NCBI GenBank assembly: GCA_964639895.1
Contig: CAZXEJ010000001.1
Coordinates: 1-64,000, forward strand
DNA: 64,000 nucleotides
Source: CAZXEJ01 sp964639895
GTDB taxonomy: Bacteria > Desulfobacterota_D > UBA1144 > Nemesobacterales > JADFKM01
Direction of reading: 5' to 3'
How positions within the stretch are numbered: the stretch's first letter is position 1; the number at the start of each line of letters is the position of its first letter. A program made the translations under genes and the position numbers. Of this stretch, positions 42,299 to 52,042 are shown in pieces. The notes under the pieces are model-generated. The model was not told the DNA's origin. It saw only the letters and a list, made by a program, of their open reading frames with translations, and searched no databases.

Positions 42299-44053
42299 AT
42301 GGTCGAAATGGTAAGGAACCTGCGTATAGCTCTCGCACAGATCGACACCTGGGTGGGCGACTTCGAGAGAAACACGGCCAAGGTCATCCACTACATCGAG
42401 GAGGCACGCCGCCGGCAGGCCGACATCGTGTGCTTCCCGGAGATGGCACTCACCGGCTACCCGGCCGAGGACCTCCTGCTCAAGCCGAGCTTCATAAGCG
42501 ACAACCTCAAGGCGCTCGAGGCGGTGGTCGAGGCCTCCAGATCGATAATCGTCATCGTAGGCTTCGTCGACCGTGACGAGGACATATACAACGCCGCAGC
42601 CCTTATACACGACGGCAAGCTGGTCGACGTCTACCACAAGCACTACCTGCCCAACTACGGAGTCTTCGACGAGAACCGCTACTTCCAGTCCGGCTCGTCG
42701 GCCGGCGTCTACAAGCTAGGTGACTTCGTCTTCGGCGTCAACATCTGCGAAGACATCTGGTACCCGGGCGACCCCACGCGCAGCCAAGCCGTCCTCGGCA
42801 ACGCCCAGGTCATATTCAACATCTCCGCATCGCCCTACCACATGTCGAAGGCCGCATCACGCGAGAGGATGCTCGCCACCAGGGCCGTCGACTACTCCTG
42901 CATCGTCGCATTCACCAACCTCGTCGGAGGCCAGGACGAGCTCGTGTTCGACGGCAACAGCGTCGTCATCGACGAGAGGGGTAACGTAGTGGCGCGCGCC
43001 CCTTGTTTCGAGGAAAAACTCCTGGTGGCCGACGTCTACCCGCTGCGGGTGTTCCGCTCCCGCCTCCACGACCCACGCCTCAGGAAGGAGAAGCACATCC
43101 TCATCGACGGCGTCCAGCGGCCGCCCACCACGCCACTAAAGCTTCTGGACGGCAGGGCCAAGTCGCCCTCACCCTCGCTGCCGGGCGAGATCAACGAGTT
43201 CCCCTCCTTGGAAGAGGAGGTCTGGAGGGCCCTTGTCACCGGGACGCGCGACTACGTGACGAAGAACGGCTTCGAGAAGGTGGTGATCGGCATAAGCGGC
43301 GGCATAGACTCGGCGCTCGTGGCCGCCATAGCGGCCGAGGCGCTCGGCAACGACAACGTCGTGGGGCTCAGCATGCCGTCGCGCTACAGCTCGATGGGAA
43401 GTGTCGAGGACGCCGAGAAGCTGTGCTCGAACCTCGGCATAGAGCTGATAAAGATATCGATCGAGAAGGCGTTCAAGGCATACCTAGACACACTCGCCCC
43501 CCACTTCGTTGGCACCCGGGAAGACGTGACGGAGGAGAACCTACAGGCCCGCATACGGGGCAACCTGCTTATGGCTCTCTCGAACAAGTTCGGCTGGTTG
43601 GTGCTTACGACTGCCAACAAGAGCGAGACCAGCGTGGGCTACACCACCCTCTACGGTGATATGGCGGGGGGGTTCGCCGTAATAAAAGACGTGCCGAAGA
43701 CGCTCGTCTACAGGCTTGCCCGCCACTACAACGCCAGGCACGGCCGCGACGTAATCCCAGAGTCCATCCTTACCAAGCCCCCCTCGCCCGAGCTCAAGCC
43801 CGACCAGAAGGACAGCGACACGCTGCCCCCCTATGAGGTGCTCGACCCGCTTCTTAAAGCCTACGTCGAAGACGACCTCAGCCGCGAGGACATCGTCTAT
43901 ATGGGCTACGAGCCGGAGCTCGTAGACCGTGTCATACGGATGGTCGAGACCAACGAGTACAAGCGCCGCCAGGCCCCGCCAGGCATAAAGATCACCACCC
44001 GAGCGTTCGGCAAGGACCGCCGCTTCCCCATCACCAACCGTTACAGGCGCTGA
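42299..44053 (+). CDS. nadE: Glutamine-dependent NAD+ synthetase
   Basis: A 584-residue two-domain enzyme that amidates deamido-NAD to NAD with glutamine and ATP. The N-terminal nitrilase-type glutaminase has its Glu-Lys-Cys triad in VCFPEMALTGYPAEDLL, YHKHYLPNYGVFDE and VNICEDIWYPG. The C-terminal synthetase has the PP-loop VIGISGGIDSALVAAIA and NLLMALSNKFGWLVLTTANKSE. Both domains are complete, so no separate glutaminase is needed. ATG 42299 is used; the next ATG, nine bases on, is also possible. Confidence 0.95.
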   Translation: MVEMVRNLRIALAQIDTWVGDFERNTAKVIHYIEEARRRQADIVCFPEMALTGYPAEDLLLKPSFISDNLKALEAVVEASRSIIVIVGFVDRDEDIYNAAALIHDGKLVDVYHKHYLPNYGVFDENRYFQSGSSAGVYKLGDFVFGVNICEDIWYPGDPTRSQAVLGNAQVIFNISASPYHMSKAASRERMLATRAVDYSCIVAFTNLVGGQDELVFDGNSVVIDERGNVVARAPCFEEKLLVADVYPLRVFRSRLHDPRLRKEKHILIDGVQRPPTTPLKLLDGRAKSPSPSLPGEINEFPSLEEEVWRALVTGTRDYVTKNGFEKVVIGISGGIDSALVAAIAAEALGNDNVVGLSMPSRYSSMGSVEDAEKLCSNLGIELIKISIEKAFKAYLDTLAPHFVGTREDVTEENLQARIRGNLLMALSNKFGWLVLTTANKSETSVGYTTLYGDMAGGFAVIKDVPKTLVYRLARHYNARHGRDVIPESILTKPPSPELKPDQKDSDTLPPYEVLDPLLKAYVEDDLSREDIVYMGYEPELVDRVIRMVETNEYKRRQAPPGIKITTRAFGKDRRFPITNRYRR

Positions 44054-44061
44054 CAAAAAAC

Positions 44062-44090
44062 TTGATGGCGCCGTCCGACCATAGTATAAT
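44062..44090 (+). promoter_or_regulatory. Sigma-70 promoter of gltB
   Basis: TTGATG (44062-44067), 17 bases, TATAAT (44085-44090). The leader is about 110 bases. Confidence 0.7.
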
Positions 44091-44205
44091 GATGTTGCCT
44101 TCCCTTGGCCGCTGCTCCGCCCCGTCCACTTGCGCTACAGTACTTTAGCCCGACCACCTGAGACGAGAGGGTTAGAATCGCTATCCAACGCTGAGGGTTG
44201 TAGTT

Positions 44206-47200
44206 ATGAGAGAGTTTTTGTTCGACGCCACACCACCCCTATACGACCCGGCATACGATCAGGACTCCTGCGGTGTCGGGTTCATTGCGGACATAGAGGG
44301 CCGCAAGAGCCACCGAATCGTCGAGACAGCACTCGAGGCGGTCACCAACCTCACACACCGCGGCGCGATAGACGCCGACGCCAAGACAGGCGACGGTGCC
44401 GGTGTATTGACCCAGATACCCCGCAAGCTGTTCAAGAGAGAACTGCAGAACATGGGTTGCAAGGACGCCGACGTGGACGACCTCGCCGTGGGAATGATAT
44501 TCCTGCCGTCCAAGGACCCGCTGGCCAAGGAGCGGTGCAAGACCATCGTGGAAGAGGTCATAGCGGGCTTCGACCTCAAGTTCTACGGCTGGCGCAAGGT
44601 GCCCATCGACCCCTCTGTCCTGGGCGAGAAGGCGCTCGAGACGCTGCCCGCCATATACCAGGTGCTCGTGGGAAGCAACGGCCGAGCGAAGGGGGACGAA
44701 TACGAGCGCACGCTCTACCTTGCGCGAAAGAAGATCGAGCGCCACGTGCTGCGCCATGACATAAAGGAGTTCTACATACCGTCTTTCTCGCACAGGACGA
44801 TCGTGTACAAGGGGTTGCTGGTCGCTCCCCAGCTGAGGAAATTCTACCTCGACCTCAAGAACCCGGACTTCGAGACCAGCCTCGCCGTCTTACACCAGCG
44901 CTACAGCACCAACACGTTCCCGAGCTGGTACCTGGCCCAGCCGTTCCGGATGCTGGCCCACAACGGCGAGATAAACACCCTTTGCGGCAACGTCAACTGG
45001 ACCCGCGCCCGTGAGCGCGCGCTGTCCTCCTTCGTATGGGGCGACGACATCCGCAAGCTGCTGCCCATCATCCAGGAGGGCGGAAGCGACTCGGCCAACC
45101 TGGACAACGTGCTCGAGCTCATCACGCTCTCCGGCCGCGACGTGCGCCATGCGCTGATGATGCTCATACCCGAGGCCTACGAGAACATCGAGCTGTTCGA
45201 CCCCCAGCTGCGCGGGTTCTACGAGTTCCACAGCTGCATCTCCGAGCCCTGGGGCGGGCCGGCCTCGATCGCCTTCACCGACGGCGTAATCGTCGGGGCC
45301 ACGCTCGACAGGAACGGCCTCAGGCCGGCGCGCTACATCGTAACCAGCGACGGCCTCGTCATCATGGGCTCAGAGGTCGGGATGGTCTCCATCGACGAGT
45401 CCTCCGTCGTCGAGAAGGGGCGGCTGGGGCCGGGGATGATGATAGCCGTAGACACGGCCCGCAAGAAGCTTCTCCACAACGACGACATAAAGTCCTACTT
45501 CGCCACCTTGCGCCCTTACCGCAAGTGGGTGGCCGAGAACGTCATCGACGCCGCCGACCGCGGCGTGACCCCCCGGTGGAGCGATGTCGGCACGATGGAC
45601 GACGAGACGCTGATCGAGCAACAGAGGGCGTTCGGCTACACGCTGGAAGACATCGAGCGCATCCTGGAGCCCATGTCGGCCACGGCCAAGGAGCCGGTGG
45701 GCTCGATGGGCGACGACACGCCGCTCTCGGTGCTCTCGCCCAAGCCGAGGCTGCTCTACACCTATTTCAAGCAGCGGTTCGCCCAGGTGACCAACCCTCC
45801 GATCGATTCGTTGAGGGAGAAGATCGTCATGTCGCTCACCACCATGCTGGGCGAGAGGAAGTCCATACTCGAAGAGTCCCCCGAGCACGCACGCCTCATA
45901 CGGTTCCGCAGCCCCATCCTAAGCAACGAAGAGCTCCAGTGGCTGAGGAGCCAGGACATCCCGGGCTTCAAGACCAAGGAACTCAAGATGCTGTTCAACG
46001 TCAAGGGGGGCGAGGAGGCCATGGAGAGAGCGCTGCGCTCGCTCTGCCACGCGGCGGCCAAGGCGGCCGACAGGGGATGCACCATACTTATCCTCACCGA
46101 CAGGGGCGTGGGGCCCGAGAGCGCCAACATACCCGCGCTGCTGGCCGTAAGCGCCGTACACCACCACCTCATACGCGAGGGCAAACGCAAGAAGGTGAGC
46201 ATAGTGGTTGAGACGGGCGAGGCCCGCGAAGACCACCACATGGCCTGCCTCATAGGCTATGGTGCGAGCTGTATCAATCCGTATCTCGCCTTCGAGACGG
46301 TGGCTCAGATCGCCAAGAAGACCGAGGGCACAACTGTGGTGAAGGCGCTCGAGAACTACAAGGCCGCGGCCGAGAAGGGGCTGCTCAAGATAATGGCCAA
46401 GATGGGCATCACCACGGTGGCGAGCTACCGCGGGGCACAGATATTCGAGGCCGTGGGCATCGATAAGAAGCTCATAGACCGCTACTTCACCGGCACGGAG
46501 TCGCGCATCGGCGGTGTGGGCCTGCGCGAGATAGCGCGCGACGTGTTGCGTTTCCACAGGTCGGCCTTCGAGGAGAAGGAACTCTCGCTCCAGGAAGAGG
46601 GGTTCTACAGGTTCCGCAAGCGAGGTGAGTACCACGGCTTCAACCCCGACGTGTTCCGCGCGCTCCACAAGGTGGCACGTACAGGCACGATGGAGGACTA
46701 TCGGAAGTTCGAGGAGGCCGTGCACTCAACGCCTCCCATAAGCCTCCGTGACCTGCTCGAGTTCAAGCCGCGCAACCCCATTCCCATCGAGGAGGTCGAA
46801 CCGGTCGAATCGATCGTCAAGCGATTCTGCACGCCGGGCATGTCCTACGGGGCGCTCAGCCGCGAGGTGCACGAGACGCTCGCCATCGCGATGAATCGGA
46901 TGGGGGCCAAGGCGTGCAGCGGCGAGGGCGGCGAATCGCGCCACCGCTTCCACAGGCGGCCAAACGGCGACTGGCCGAACAGCCAGATAAAGCAGGTCGC
47001 CTCGGGCAGGTTCGGCGTCACCCCCGAGTATCTGGCCTCGTGCAAGGAGATAGAGATCAAGATGGCCCAGGGGGCCAAGCCCGGAGAGGGCGGACAGCTG
47101 CCCGGCAAGAAGGTGACACCCGAGATAGCCGAGGTGAGGCACTCGATGCCGGGCGTCACGTTGATATCGCCCCCGCCCCACCACGACATCTACAGCATCG

Positions 47201-48786
47201 AGGACCTGGCCCAGCTGATCTACGACCTCAAGCACGCAAACGTGAGAGCCAAGGTAGCCGTCAAGCTCGTGGCAGAAGCAGGCGTAGGCACGGTGGCCGC
47301 AGGAGTCACCAAGGGTTATGCCGACGTCGTACACATAAGCGGCCACGAGGGCGGGACGGGCGCTTCGCCGCTCGGCTCGATGAAGCACGCGGGCGTCCCC
47401 TGGGAACTGGGGCTCGCTGAGACTCACCAAGTGCTCGTCCACAACGACCTCCGCGGCCGTGTGGTGCTGCGCGTGGACGGCGGACTCAAGACCGCCCGCG
47501 ACGTCGTTGTGGCCGCCATGCTCGGGGCCGAAGAGTTCGGCTTCGGCACGGCCGCGCTCATCGCCGCAGGCTGCGTCATGGCGCGCCAGTGCCATCTCAA
47601 CACATGCCCCGTGGGCGTGGCCACCCAGGATCCCGAACGCAGGGCCCGCTTCAAGGGTAAGCCCGAGCACGTGGTCAACTACTTCATGGCCGTCGCCAGG
47701 GGGGTGCGGGAGATCCTCGCCTCGCTGGGGTTCCGCAGGCTCGACGACATAATAGGGCGCCCCACCCTGCTCCGGGTGCGCCGCGACCTGGAGCTTCCCA
47801 AGACGGCCAACCTTGACCTCAAGCCCATACTGACCGACCCCGATCCGCTGGAGAAGAGGCCGCGGTTCCACATAATGGAGCGCAACGACCGTCACGACGC
47901 CCCGCTTGACAACCTCATTCTTCAAGAATGTATGGACGCCATAGCGGGTGCCGAGTCGGTGACGCTCAGCTACGAGATAAAGAATATCCACCGTACCGTT
48001 GGAGCGATGGTGGCCGGTGAGATCGCCTACCGCTACGGCGACCGAGGGCTGCCGGGCAACACGATCGAGATCAGGTTCCGCGGCTCGGCCGGCCAGAGCT
48101 TCGGTGCCTACTGCCTCGGCGGCATGCGGCTCATACTGGAGGGCGAGGCCAACGACTACGTCGGCAAGAGCATGCACGGCGGCGAGATAGTGATAAAGCC
48201 TCCCGCCGAGGCGCGTTTTCCCACGGACAGGAACGTTATCGTGGGCAACACGGTCATGTACGGTGCCACGGGCGGCTACCTGTTCGCGGCCGGCCTGGCT
48301 GGCGAGAGGTTCTGCGTGCGCAACAGCGGCGGCACGGCCGTAGTCGAGGGCCTGGGCGACCATGGGTGCGAGTACATGACCGGCGGCACCGTCGTGGTGA
48401 TAGGGCCCACGGGCAAGAACTTTGCGGCCGGCATGACGGGCGGAATCGCATACGTGCTCGACGAGGACGGAACCTTCCCCAAGAAGCTCAACCCTGAGCA
48501 CGTGGGGCTGCACAGGGTATCGGACGATGAGGACATCGCAACCCTTCGCTCCCTAATCGAGCGCCACCACACATCGACCGGAAGCCTGAGGTCCAAGGAG
48601 ATACTGGACAACTGGGAGCACTACCTGCCGATGTTCTGGAAGGTCCTGCCGTTCGAGATGGCCAAGCTGCTCAAGGCCAGAAAGGAAGAGGAGTTGCAGA
48701 GGACTCTCGAGCTGGCAGACAAGGAGGCCGCCGTGGCCGATCCTTTCCCCGCCGTTGGAAGGCCCGTCTCGGACTTGAAGCACTGA
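44206..48786 (+). CDS. gltB: Glutamate synthase, large (alpha) subunit
   Basis: A 1526-residue enzyme making glutamate from glutamine and 2-oxoglutarate. The N-terminal class II glutaminase has its nucleophile at Cys22 (DSCGVGF), preceded by the propeptide normally removed. The central and FMN domains follow, with HISGHEGGTGASPLGSMKHAG. The 3Fe-4S cysteines are in CVMARQCHLNTCPVGVATQ near residue 1123. The C-terminal GXGXG helix domain is present. The small subunit gltD, which feeds electrons from NADPH, is not adjacent; it must lie elsewhere or the enzyme uses ferredoxin. ATG 44206 follows GAGGG. Confidence 0.96.
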   Translation: MREFLFDATPPLYDPAYDQDSCGVGFIADIEGRKSHRIVETALEAVTNLTHRGAIDADAKTGDGAGVLTQIPRKLFKRELQNMGCKDADVDDLAVGMIFLPSKDPLAKERCKTIVEEVIAGFDLKFYGWRKVPIDPSVLGEKALETLPAIYQVLVGSNGRAKGDEYERTLYLARKKIERHVLRHDIKEFYIPSFSHRTIVYKGLLVAPQLRKFYLDLKNPDFETSLAVLHQRYSTNTFPSWYLAQPFRMLAHNGEINTLCGNVNWTRARERALSSFVWGDDIRKLLPIIQEGGSDSANLDNVLELITLSGRDVRHALMMLIPEAYENIELFDPQLRGFYEFHSCISEPWGGPASIAFTDGVIVGATLDRNGLRPARYIVTSDGLVIMGSEVGMVSIDESSVVEKGRLGPGMMIAVDTARKKLLHNDDIKSYFATLRPYRKWVAENVIDAADRGVTPRWSDVGTMDDETLIEQQRAFGYTLEDIERILEPMSATAKEPVGSMGDDTPLSVLSPKPRLLYTYFKQRFAQVTNPPIDSLREKIVMSLTTMLGERKSILEESPEHARLIRFRSPILSNEELQWLRSQDIPGFKTKELKMLFNVKGGEEAMERALRSLCHAAAKAADRGCTILILTDRGVGPESANIPALLAVSAVHHHLIREGKRKKVSIVVETGEAREDHHMACLIGYGASCINPYLAFETVAQIAKKTEGTTVVKALENYKAAAEKGLLKIMAKMGITTVASYRGAQIFEAVGIDKKLIDRYFTGTESRIGGVGLREIARDVLRFHRSAFEEKELSLQEEGFYRFRKRGEYHGFNPDVFRALHKVARTGTMEDYRKFEEAVHSTPPISLRDLLEFKPRNPIPIEEVEPVESIVKRFCTPGMSYGALSREVHETLAIAMNRMGAKACSGEGGESRHRFHRRPNGDWPNSQIKQVASGRFGVTPEYLASCKEIEIKMAQGAKPGEGGQLPGKKVTPEIAEVRHSMPGVTLISPPPHHDIYSIEDLAQLIYDLKHANVRAKVAVKLVAEAGVGTVAAGVTKGYADVVHISGHEGGTGASPLGSMKHAGVPWELGLAETHQVLVHNDLRGRVVLRVDGGLKTARDVVVAAMLGAEEFGFGTAALIAAGCVMARQCHLNTCPVGVATQDPERRARFKGKPEHVVNYFMAVARGVREILASLGFRRLDDIIGRPTLLRVRRDLELPKTANLDLKPILTDPDPLEKRPRFHIMERNDRHDAPLDNLILQECMDAIAGAESVTLSYEIKNIHRTVGAMVAGEIAYRYGDRGLPGNTIEIRFRGSAGQSFGAYCLGGMRLILEGEANDYVGKSMHGGEIVIKPPAEARFPTDRNVIVGNTVMYGATGGYLFAAGLAGERFCVRNSGGTAVVEGLGDHGCEYMTGGTVVVIGPTGKNFAAGMTGGIAYVLDEDGTFPKKLNPEHVGLHRVSDDEDIATLRSLIERHHTSTGSLRSKEILDNWEHYLPMFWKVLPFEMAKLLKARKEEELQRTLELADKEAAVADPFPAVGRPVSDLKH

Positions 48787-49338
48787 GCGCCGACGAGGTC
48801 GGAGCCGCGGAGTGACGAGTAGCCCCAAGGCCGGGGCCGAGCGCAGGGGATGTTGCGACCACCGGAGGCGGTTCCGACTTCGCCTTCACGGTGGCACGTC
48901 CGACGGCACCACAATGCAACCCTACTCAGTGCACGCACCCGGGATCACCCCGCCCTTGGGGACGGCATAGGCTGTGAAGAGGAGTCACGAGAGGAACCCG
49001 CTGCCTGCGGCCGCACCACATAGGCCCGTTCCCTTCGCTCCCCATGGAAGAGACGCATCCCCCCAAGGGGCACGCGACCTTCCCCTCCCAAGACAAGAGC
49101 CCCTACCACCCGCGTGTAACGGGCAGCGAGGCCCTACCCCCCGTTCCCCATAAGCCCGACTGCGGCACCATCCTCCTCTGCCCTATCCAGTACGGGCGCC
49201 GCCCGCCCCGAGCGCACATGCAGACACCGCCACCTACCTTTGCGACGCACGTTGCGGCACCGGTCTGGGACGAGGAACGCAAAGACGGCCTCGTCTCCCC
49301 TTTGGCGCGGGTCCATCTCCCAGCACCGGCACACAGAT
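48787..49338. other. Convergent intergenic region, gltB to tsaD
   Basis: No gene is seen in 550 bases. A strong hairpin lies at 48859-48894, 73 bases after the gltB stop. The right half is C-rich on the plus strand. Confidence 0.5.
48859..48894. terminator. Strong hairpin between convergent genes
   Basis: CCACCGGAGGCG pairs with CGCCTT-CA-CGGTGG: twelve pairs with a two-base bulge and a ten-base loop. No U-run follows, so a classic terminator is doubtful. Confidence 0.4.
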
Positions 49339-50376
49339 TCAGGGCGCCAGCAGGCCCCGGCCGCGCACGTAGCGTGGTCTCGATGTGGAATAGGGGGCGA
49401 ACCCCAGGTCTGAACGCTTGCCCTCTCGCAACATGAAGTAGCCGAGCGAGGCCACCATGGCGGCGTTGTCCGTGCAGTAGGCGGGCGAAGGAATGAGCAG
49501 CTCCATTCCCTCCGCCTCGAGCGCCGAAGCCGCTTTGCGTCGCAGGCGGCTGTTGCATGCGACACCGCCTGTCATCACCACCGTCCTGACCCCCTTCTCG
49601 CGGGCGGCAATGAGCGTCTTTTCGACCAGCGTATCGACGATGGCCTCCTGGTAGCTTGCGCACAGGTCGGCGAGCCCCTTCCCCCGGGGCACGCCGTGGC
49701 GTTTGACGTAGTAGGCAAGCGCCGTCTTGAGGCCGCTGAAACTGAAGTCGTGCGACCCCTTGCCCACGAACGCCCGCGGAAAGGGTACGGCCTCCGGGTC
49801 GCCTTCTCCGGCCAGTCTGTCGATCTCCACCCCTCCGGGGTAGCCCAGGCCGAGCAGCTTGGCCCCCTTGTCGAACGCCTCGCCCGCGGCGTCGTCGCGA
49901 GTCTTGCCGATGAGCTCGAACTCGGTGCGGCCGCGGGCATAGTAGAGACACGTGTGGCCGCCCGAGGCGACGAGCGCCACGAACGGGAAAGCGGGGTCGT
50001 GCTCGAGATAGGTCGCGGCCACGTGGGCTTCGAGGTGATCGACACCCACTATGGGAATGTCGCGTGCAAGGGCGATCGACTTTGCAGCCGCAACCCCCAC
50101 CATGAGACAGCCCACCAGCCCGGGTCCACGTGTGACGGCGACGGCGTCGACGCCCTCAAGACCGCGGCCCGCCTCTTCGAGCGCGCGGTCGATCACCGCG
50201 ACGATGGCCTCGACGTGGCTGCGCGAGGCGAGCTCCGGCACGACGCCGCCGTACGGCCTGTGGATGTCTATCTGAGAGGCCACTACGTTCGACAGCACAC
50301 TCCTGCCCCGGTCGACGACCGAGGCCGCCGTCTCGTCACACGAACTCTCGATACCCAGCACCAATTCGACTTCCAT
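49339..50376 (-). CDS. tsaD: tRNA N6-adenosine threonylcarbamoyltransferase TsaD
   Basis: A 345-residue ASKHA-fold enzyme that transfers threonylcarbamoyl to adenosine 37 of ANN-decoding tRNAs, working with TsaB and TsaE. The N-terminal phosphate loop is VLGIESSCDETAASVV. The metal-binding HxxxH is in VDHLEAHVAAT, and VASGGHTCLYYA and VMTGGVACNSRLR are family motifs. ATG 50376 has GGGAG eleven bases upstream; the longer reading would precede the promoter. It is divergent from thiC. Confidence 0.95.
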   Translation of the reverse strand: MEVELVLGIESSCDETAASVVDRGRSVLSNVVASQIDIHRPYGGVVPELASRSHVEAIVAVIDRALEEAGRGLEGVDAVAVTRGPGLVGCLMVGVAAAKSIALARDIPIVGVDHLEAHVAATYLEHDPAFPFVALVASGGHTCLYYARGRTEFELIGKTRDDAAGEAFDKGAKLLGLGYPGGVEIDRLAGEGDPEAVPFPRAFVGKGSHDFSFSGLKTALAYYVKRHGVPRGKGLADLCASYQEAIVDTLVEKTLIAAREKGVRTVVMTGGVACNSRLRRKAASALEAEGMELLIPSPAYCTDNAAMVASLGYFMLREGKRSDLGFAPYSTSRPRYVRGRGLLAP

Positions 50377-50418
50377 GAGCGGCGATTCTCCCGCGCGCAA
50401 GCGGTGGGGATCGCTATC

Positions 50419-50446
50419 ATTGTAACCGCGGCCCGGCGCAGCACAA
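50419..50446 (-). promoter_or_regulatory. Sigma-70 promoter of tsaD
   Basis: On the minus strand TTGTGC (50441-50446), 16 bases, TACAAT (50419-50424). Confidence 0.55.
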
Positions 50447-50464
50447 CCCGGGGCCACGTTTGAA

Positions 50465-50492
50465 TTGATTATTCCCCCACATCACATATAAT
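50465..50492 (+). promoter_or_regulatory. Sigma-70 promoter of thiC
   Basis: TTGATT (50465-50470), 16 bases, TATAAT (50487-50492). The leader is only about 20 bases, leaving no room for a TPP riboswitch. Confidence 0.7.
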
Positions 50493-50517
50493 CCATATTG
50501 TAAGGAGGCTAGAGACG

Positions 50518-51870
50518 ATGAAGACCCCGATACGAAGAGATACGACCGGAAGCTGCGTCACACAGATGCACTACGCAAAGCAGGGCCTCGTGACCGAGGA
50601 GATGGCCTACGTGGCCCGGCGCGAGGGGCTTGACCCCGAGCTGATACGCTCCGAGGTGGCCCGGGGAAGGCTGGTCATCCCCTCGAACGTAAACCACCTG
50701 AGCCTCGAGCCGATGGGCATCGGCATCGCCGTAAAATGCAAGATAAACGCCAACATCGGCAACTCCTCCGTCACCTCCGACATCGATGAAGAGCTACGCA
50801 AGCTTGATAACGCCGTGCGCTACGGTGCCGATACGGTGATGGACCTCAGCACGGGCGGCGACCTCAACGCCATAAGGGCCGCCATAATCGAACACAGCCC
50901 CGTTCCGGTGGGCACCGTACCCATTTACCAGGCGATGGCCATGGTCAAGCGGCCCGAGGACCTGAAACCCCAGGACCTGCTCGACATAATCGAATACCAG
51001 GCGCAGCAGGGCGTCGACTACATGACAATCCACGCCGCCATCCTTCGGCGCTTCATCCCCCTTACGGAAAAGAGAATCACCGGAATCGTCAGCCGCGGCG
51101 GGGGGATACTGGCCAAGTGGATGGCCGCCCACAACCGTGAGAATCCGCTGTATACGAACTGGGACAAGATTCTCGAGATCTGCCGCAAGTACGACGTCAC
51201 CATAAGCATCGGCGACGCGCTGCGCCCGGGTTGTATAGCCGACGCCTGCGACGAGGCCCAGTTCGCAGAGCTCAAGACCCAGGGAGAGCTGACGCTCAGG
51301 GCGTGGGAGAAGGACGTGCAGGTGATGATCGAGGGGCCCGGCCACGTGCCGTTCGACAAGATAGAGATGAACGTGAGAAAAGAGATGGAGCTGTGCCACG
51401 AAGCGCCCTTCTACGTGCTCGGGCCGCTTGTGACCGACATCGCCGCCGGCTACGACCACATCGCTTCGGCCATAGGAGCAACGATGGCCGCTTATGCAGG
51501 GGCGTCGCTACTGTGCTACATAACCCCCAAGGAGCACCTCGGCCTTCCCGACCCCGAGGATGTAAAGCAGGGCGTTATCGCATACAAGATTGCGGCCCAC
51601 GCGGCCGATGTGGCCCGGGGCCGACCGGGAGCCCGGGACAGGGACGACGCAGTCTCCAGGGCGCGGTTCGAGTTCCAGTGGAACAAGCAGTTCGACCTCT
51701 CACTCGACCCGCAGCTCGCCCGCAAGATGCATGACGAGACGCTGCCCGACGACTACTTCAAGGAGGCTCCCTTCTGCTCGATGTGCGGCCCCAAGTTCTG
51801 CCCCATGAAGATGACTCAGGACCTGCGTGACGCGGCTGTGGAGATCGCAGAACAAGAGATGAAGGCCTGA
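50518..51870 (+). CDS. thiC: Phosphomethylpyrimidine synthase ThiC
   Basis: A 450-residue non-canonical radical SAM enzyme that rearranges aminoimidazole ribotide into the thiamine pyrimidine. Family motifs: KCKINANIGNSSV, DLSTGGDLNAIR, SRGGGILAKWM, YDVTISIGDALRPG and MIEGPGHVPFDKI. The C-terminal cluster motif is CSMCGPKFC (CX2CX4C). It is the shorter bacterial form without the long N-terminal extension. ATG 50518 follows GGAGG. There is no TPP riboswitch and no other thiamine gene nearby. Confidence 0.97.
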   Translation: MKTPIRRDTTGSCVTQMHYAKQGLVTEEMAYVARREGLDPELIRSEVARGRLVIPSNVNHLSLEPMGIGIAVKCKINANIGNSSVTSDIDEELRKLDNAVRYGADTVMDLSTGGDLNAIRAAIIEHSPVPVGTVPIYQAMAMVKRPEDLKPQDLLDIIEYQAQQGVDYMTIHAAILRRFIPLTEKRITGIVSRGGGILAKWMAAHNRENPLYTNWDKILEICRKYDVTISIGDALRPGCIADACDEAQFAELKTQGELTLRAWEKDVQVMIEGPGHVPFDKIEMNVRKEMELCHEAPFYVLGPLVTDIAAGYDHIASAIGATMAAYAGASLLCYITPKEHLGLPDPEDVKQGVIAYKIAAHAADVARGRPGARDRDDAVSRARFEFQWNKQFDLSLDPQLARKMHDETLPDDYFKEAPFCSMCGPKFCPMKMTQDLRDAAVEIAEQEMKA

Positions 51871-51887
51871 ACCGACCGGCCGCAGGG

Positions 51888-52042
51888 CCCCTGCTGAGGG
51901 GGAACAAGCCCCCCCTCGGCGGAGCCTAAAACGGCACCGAGGGAAGCCCACAGCAGGGGTAAACCGACTACAACAACCCCACGGGTCAAGCGGCAGACCG
52001 CTTGTGTATGCCGCCATCGGGGGAGAGCGGCCTCCTCTCCCC
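51888..52042 (+). ncRNA. Structured element downstream of thiC
   Basis: The region starts 18 bases after the thiC stop. A three-way junction spans 51888-51959. Its outer stem is CCCCTGCTG/CAGCAGGGG (nine perfect pairs). The first arm is GGGGG-AACAAG-CCCCC. The second arm is CCTCGG/CCGAGG (51914-51919 with 51937-51942) capped by GCC/GGC. It is followed by CAAGCGG-CAGA-CCGCTTG (51987-52004) and GGGGAGAG/CTCTCCCC (52020-52042). It could be a 3' UTR structure or an independent small RNA; strand is inferred from thiC. Confidence 0.45.
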
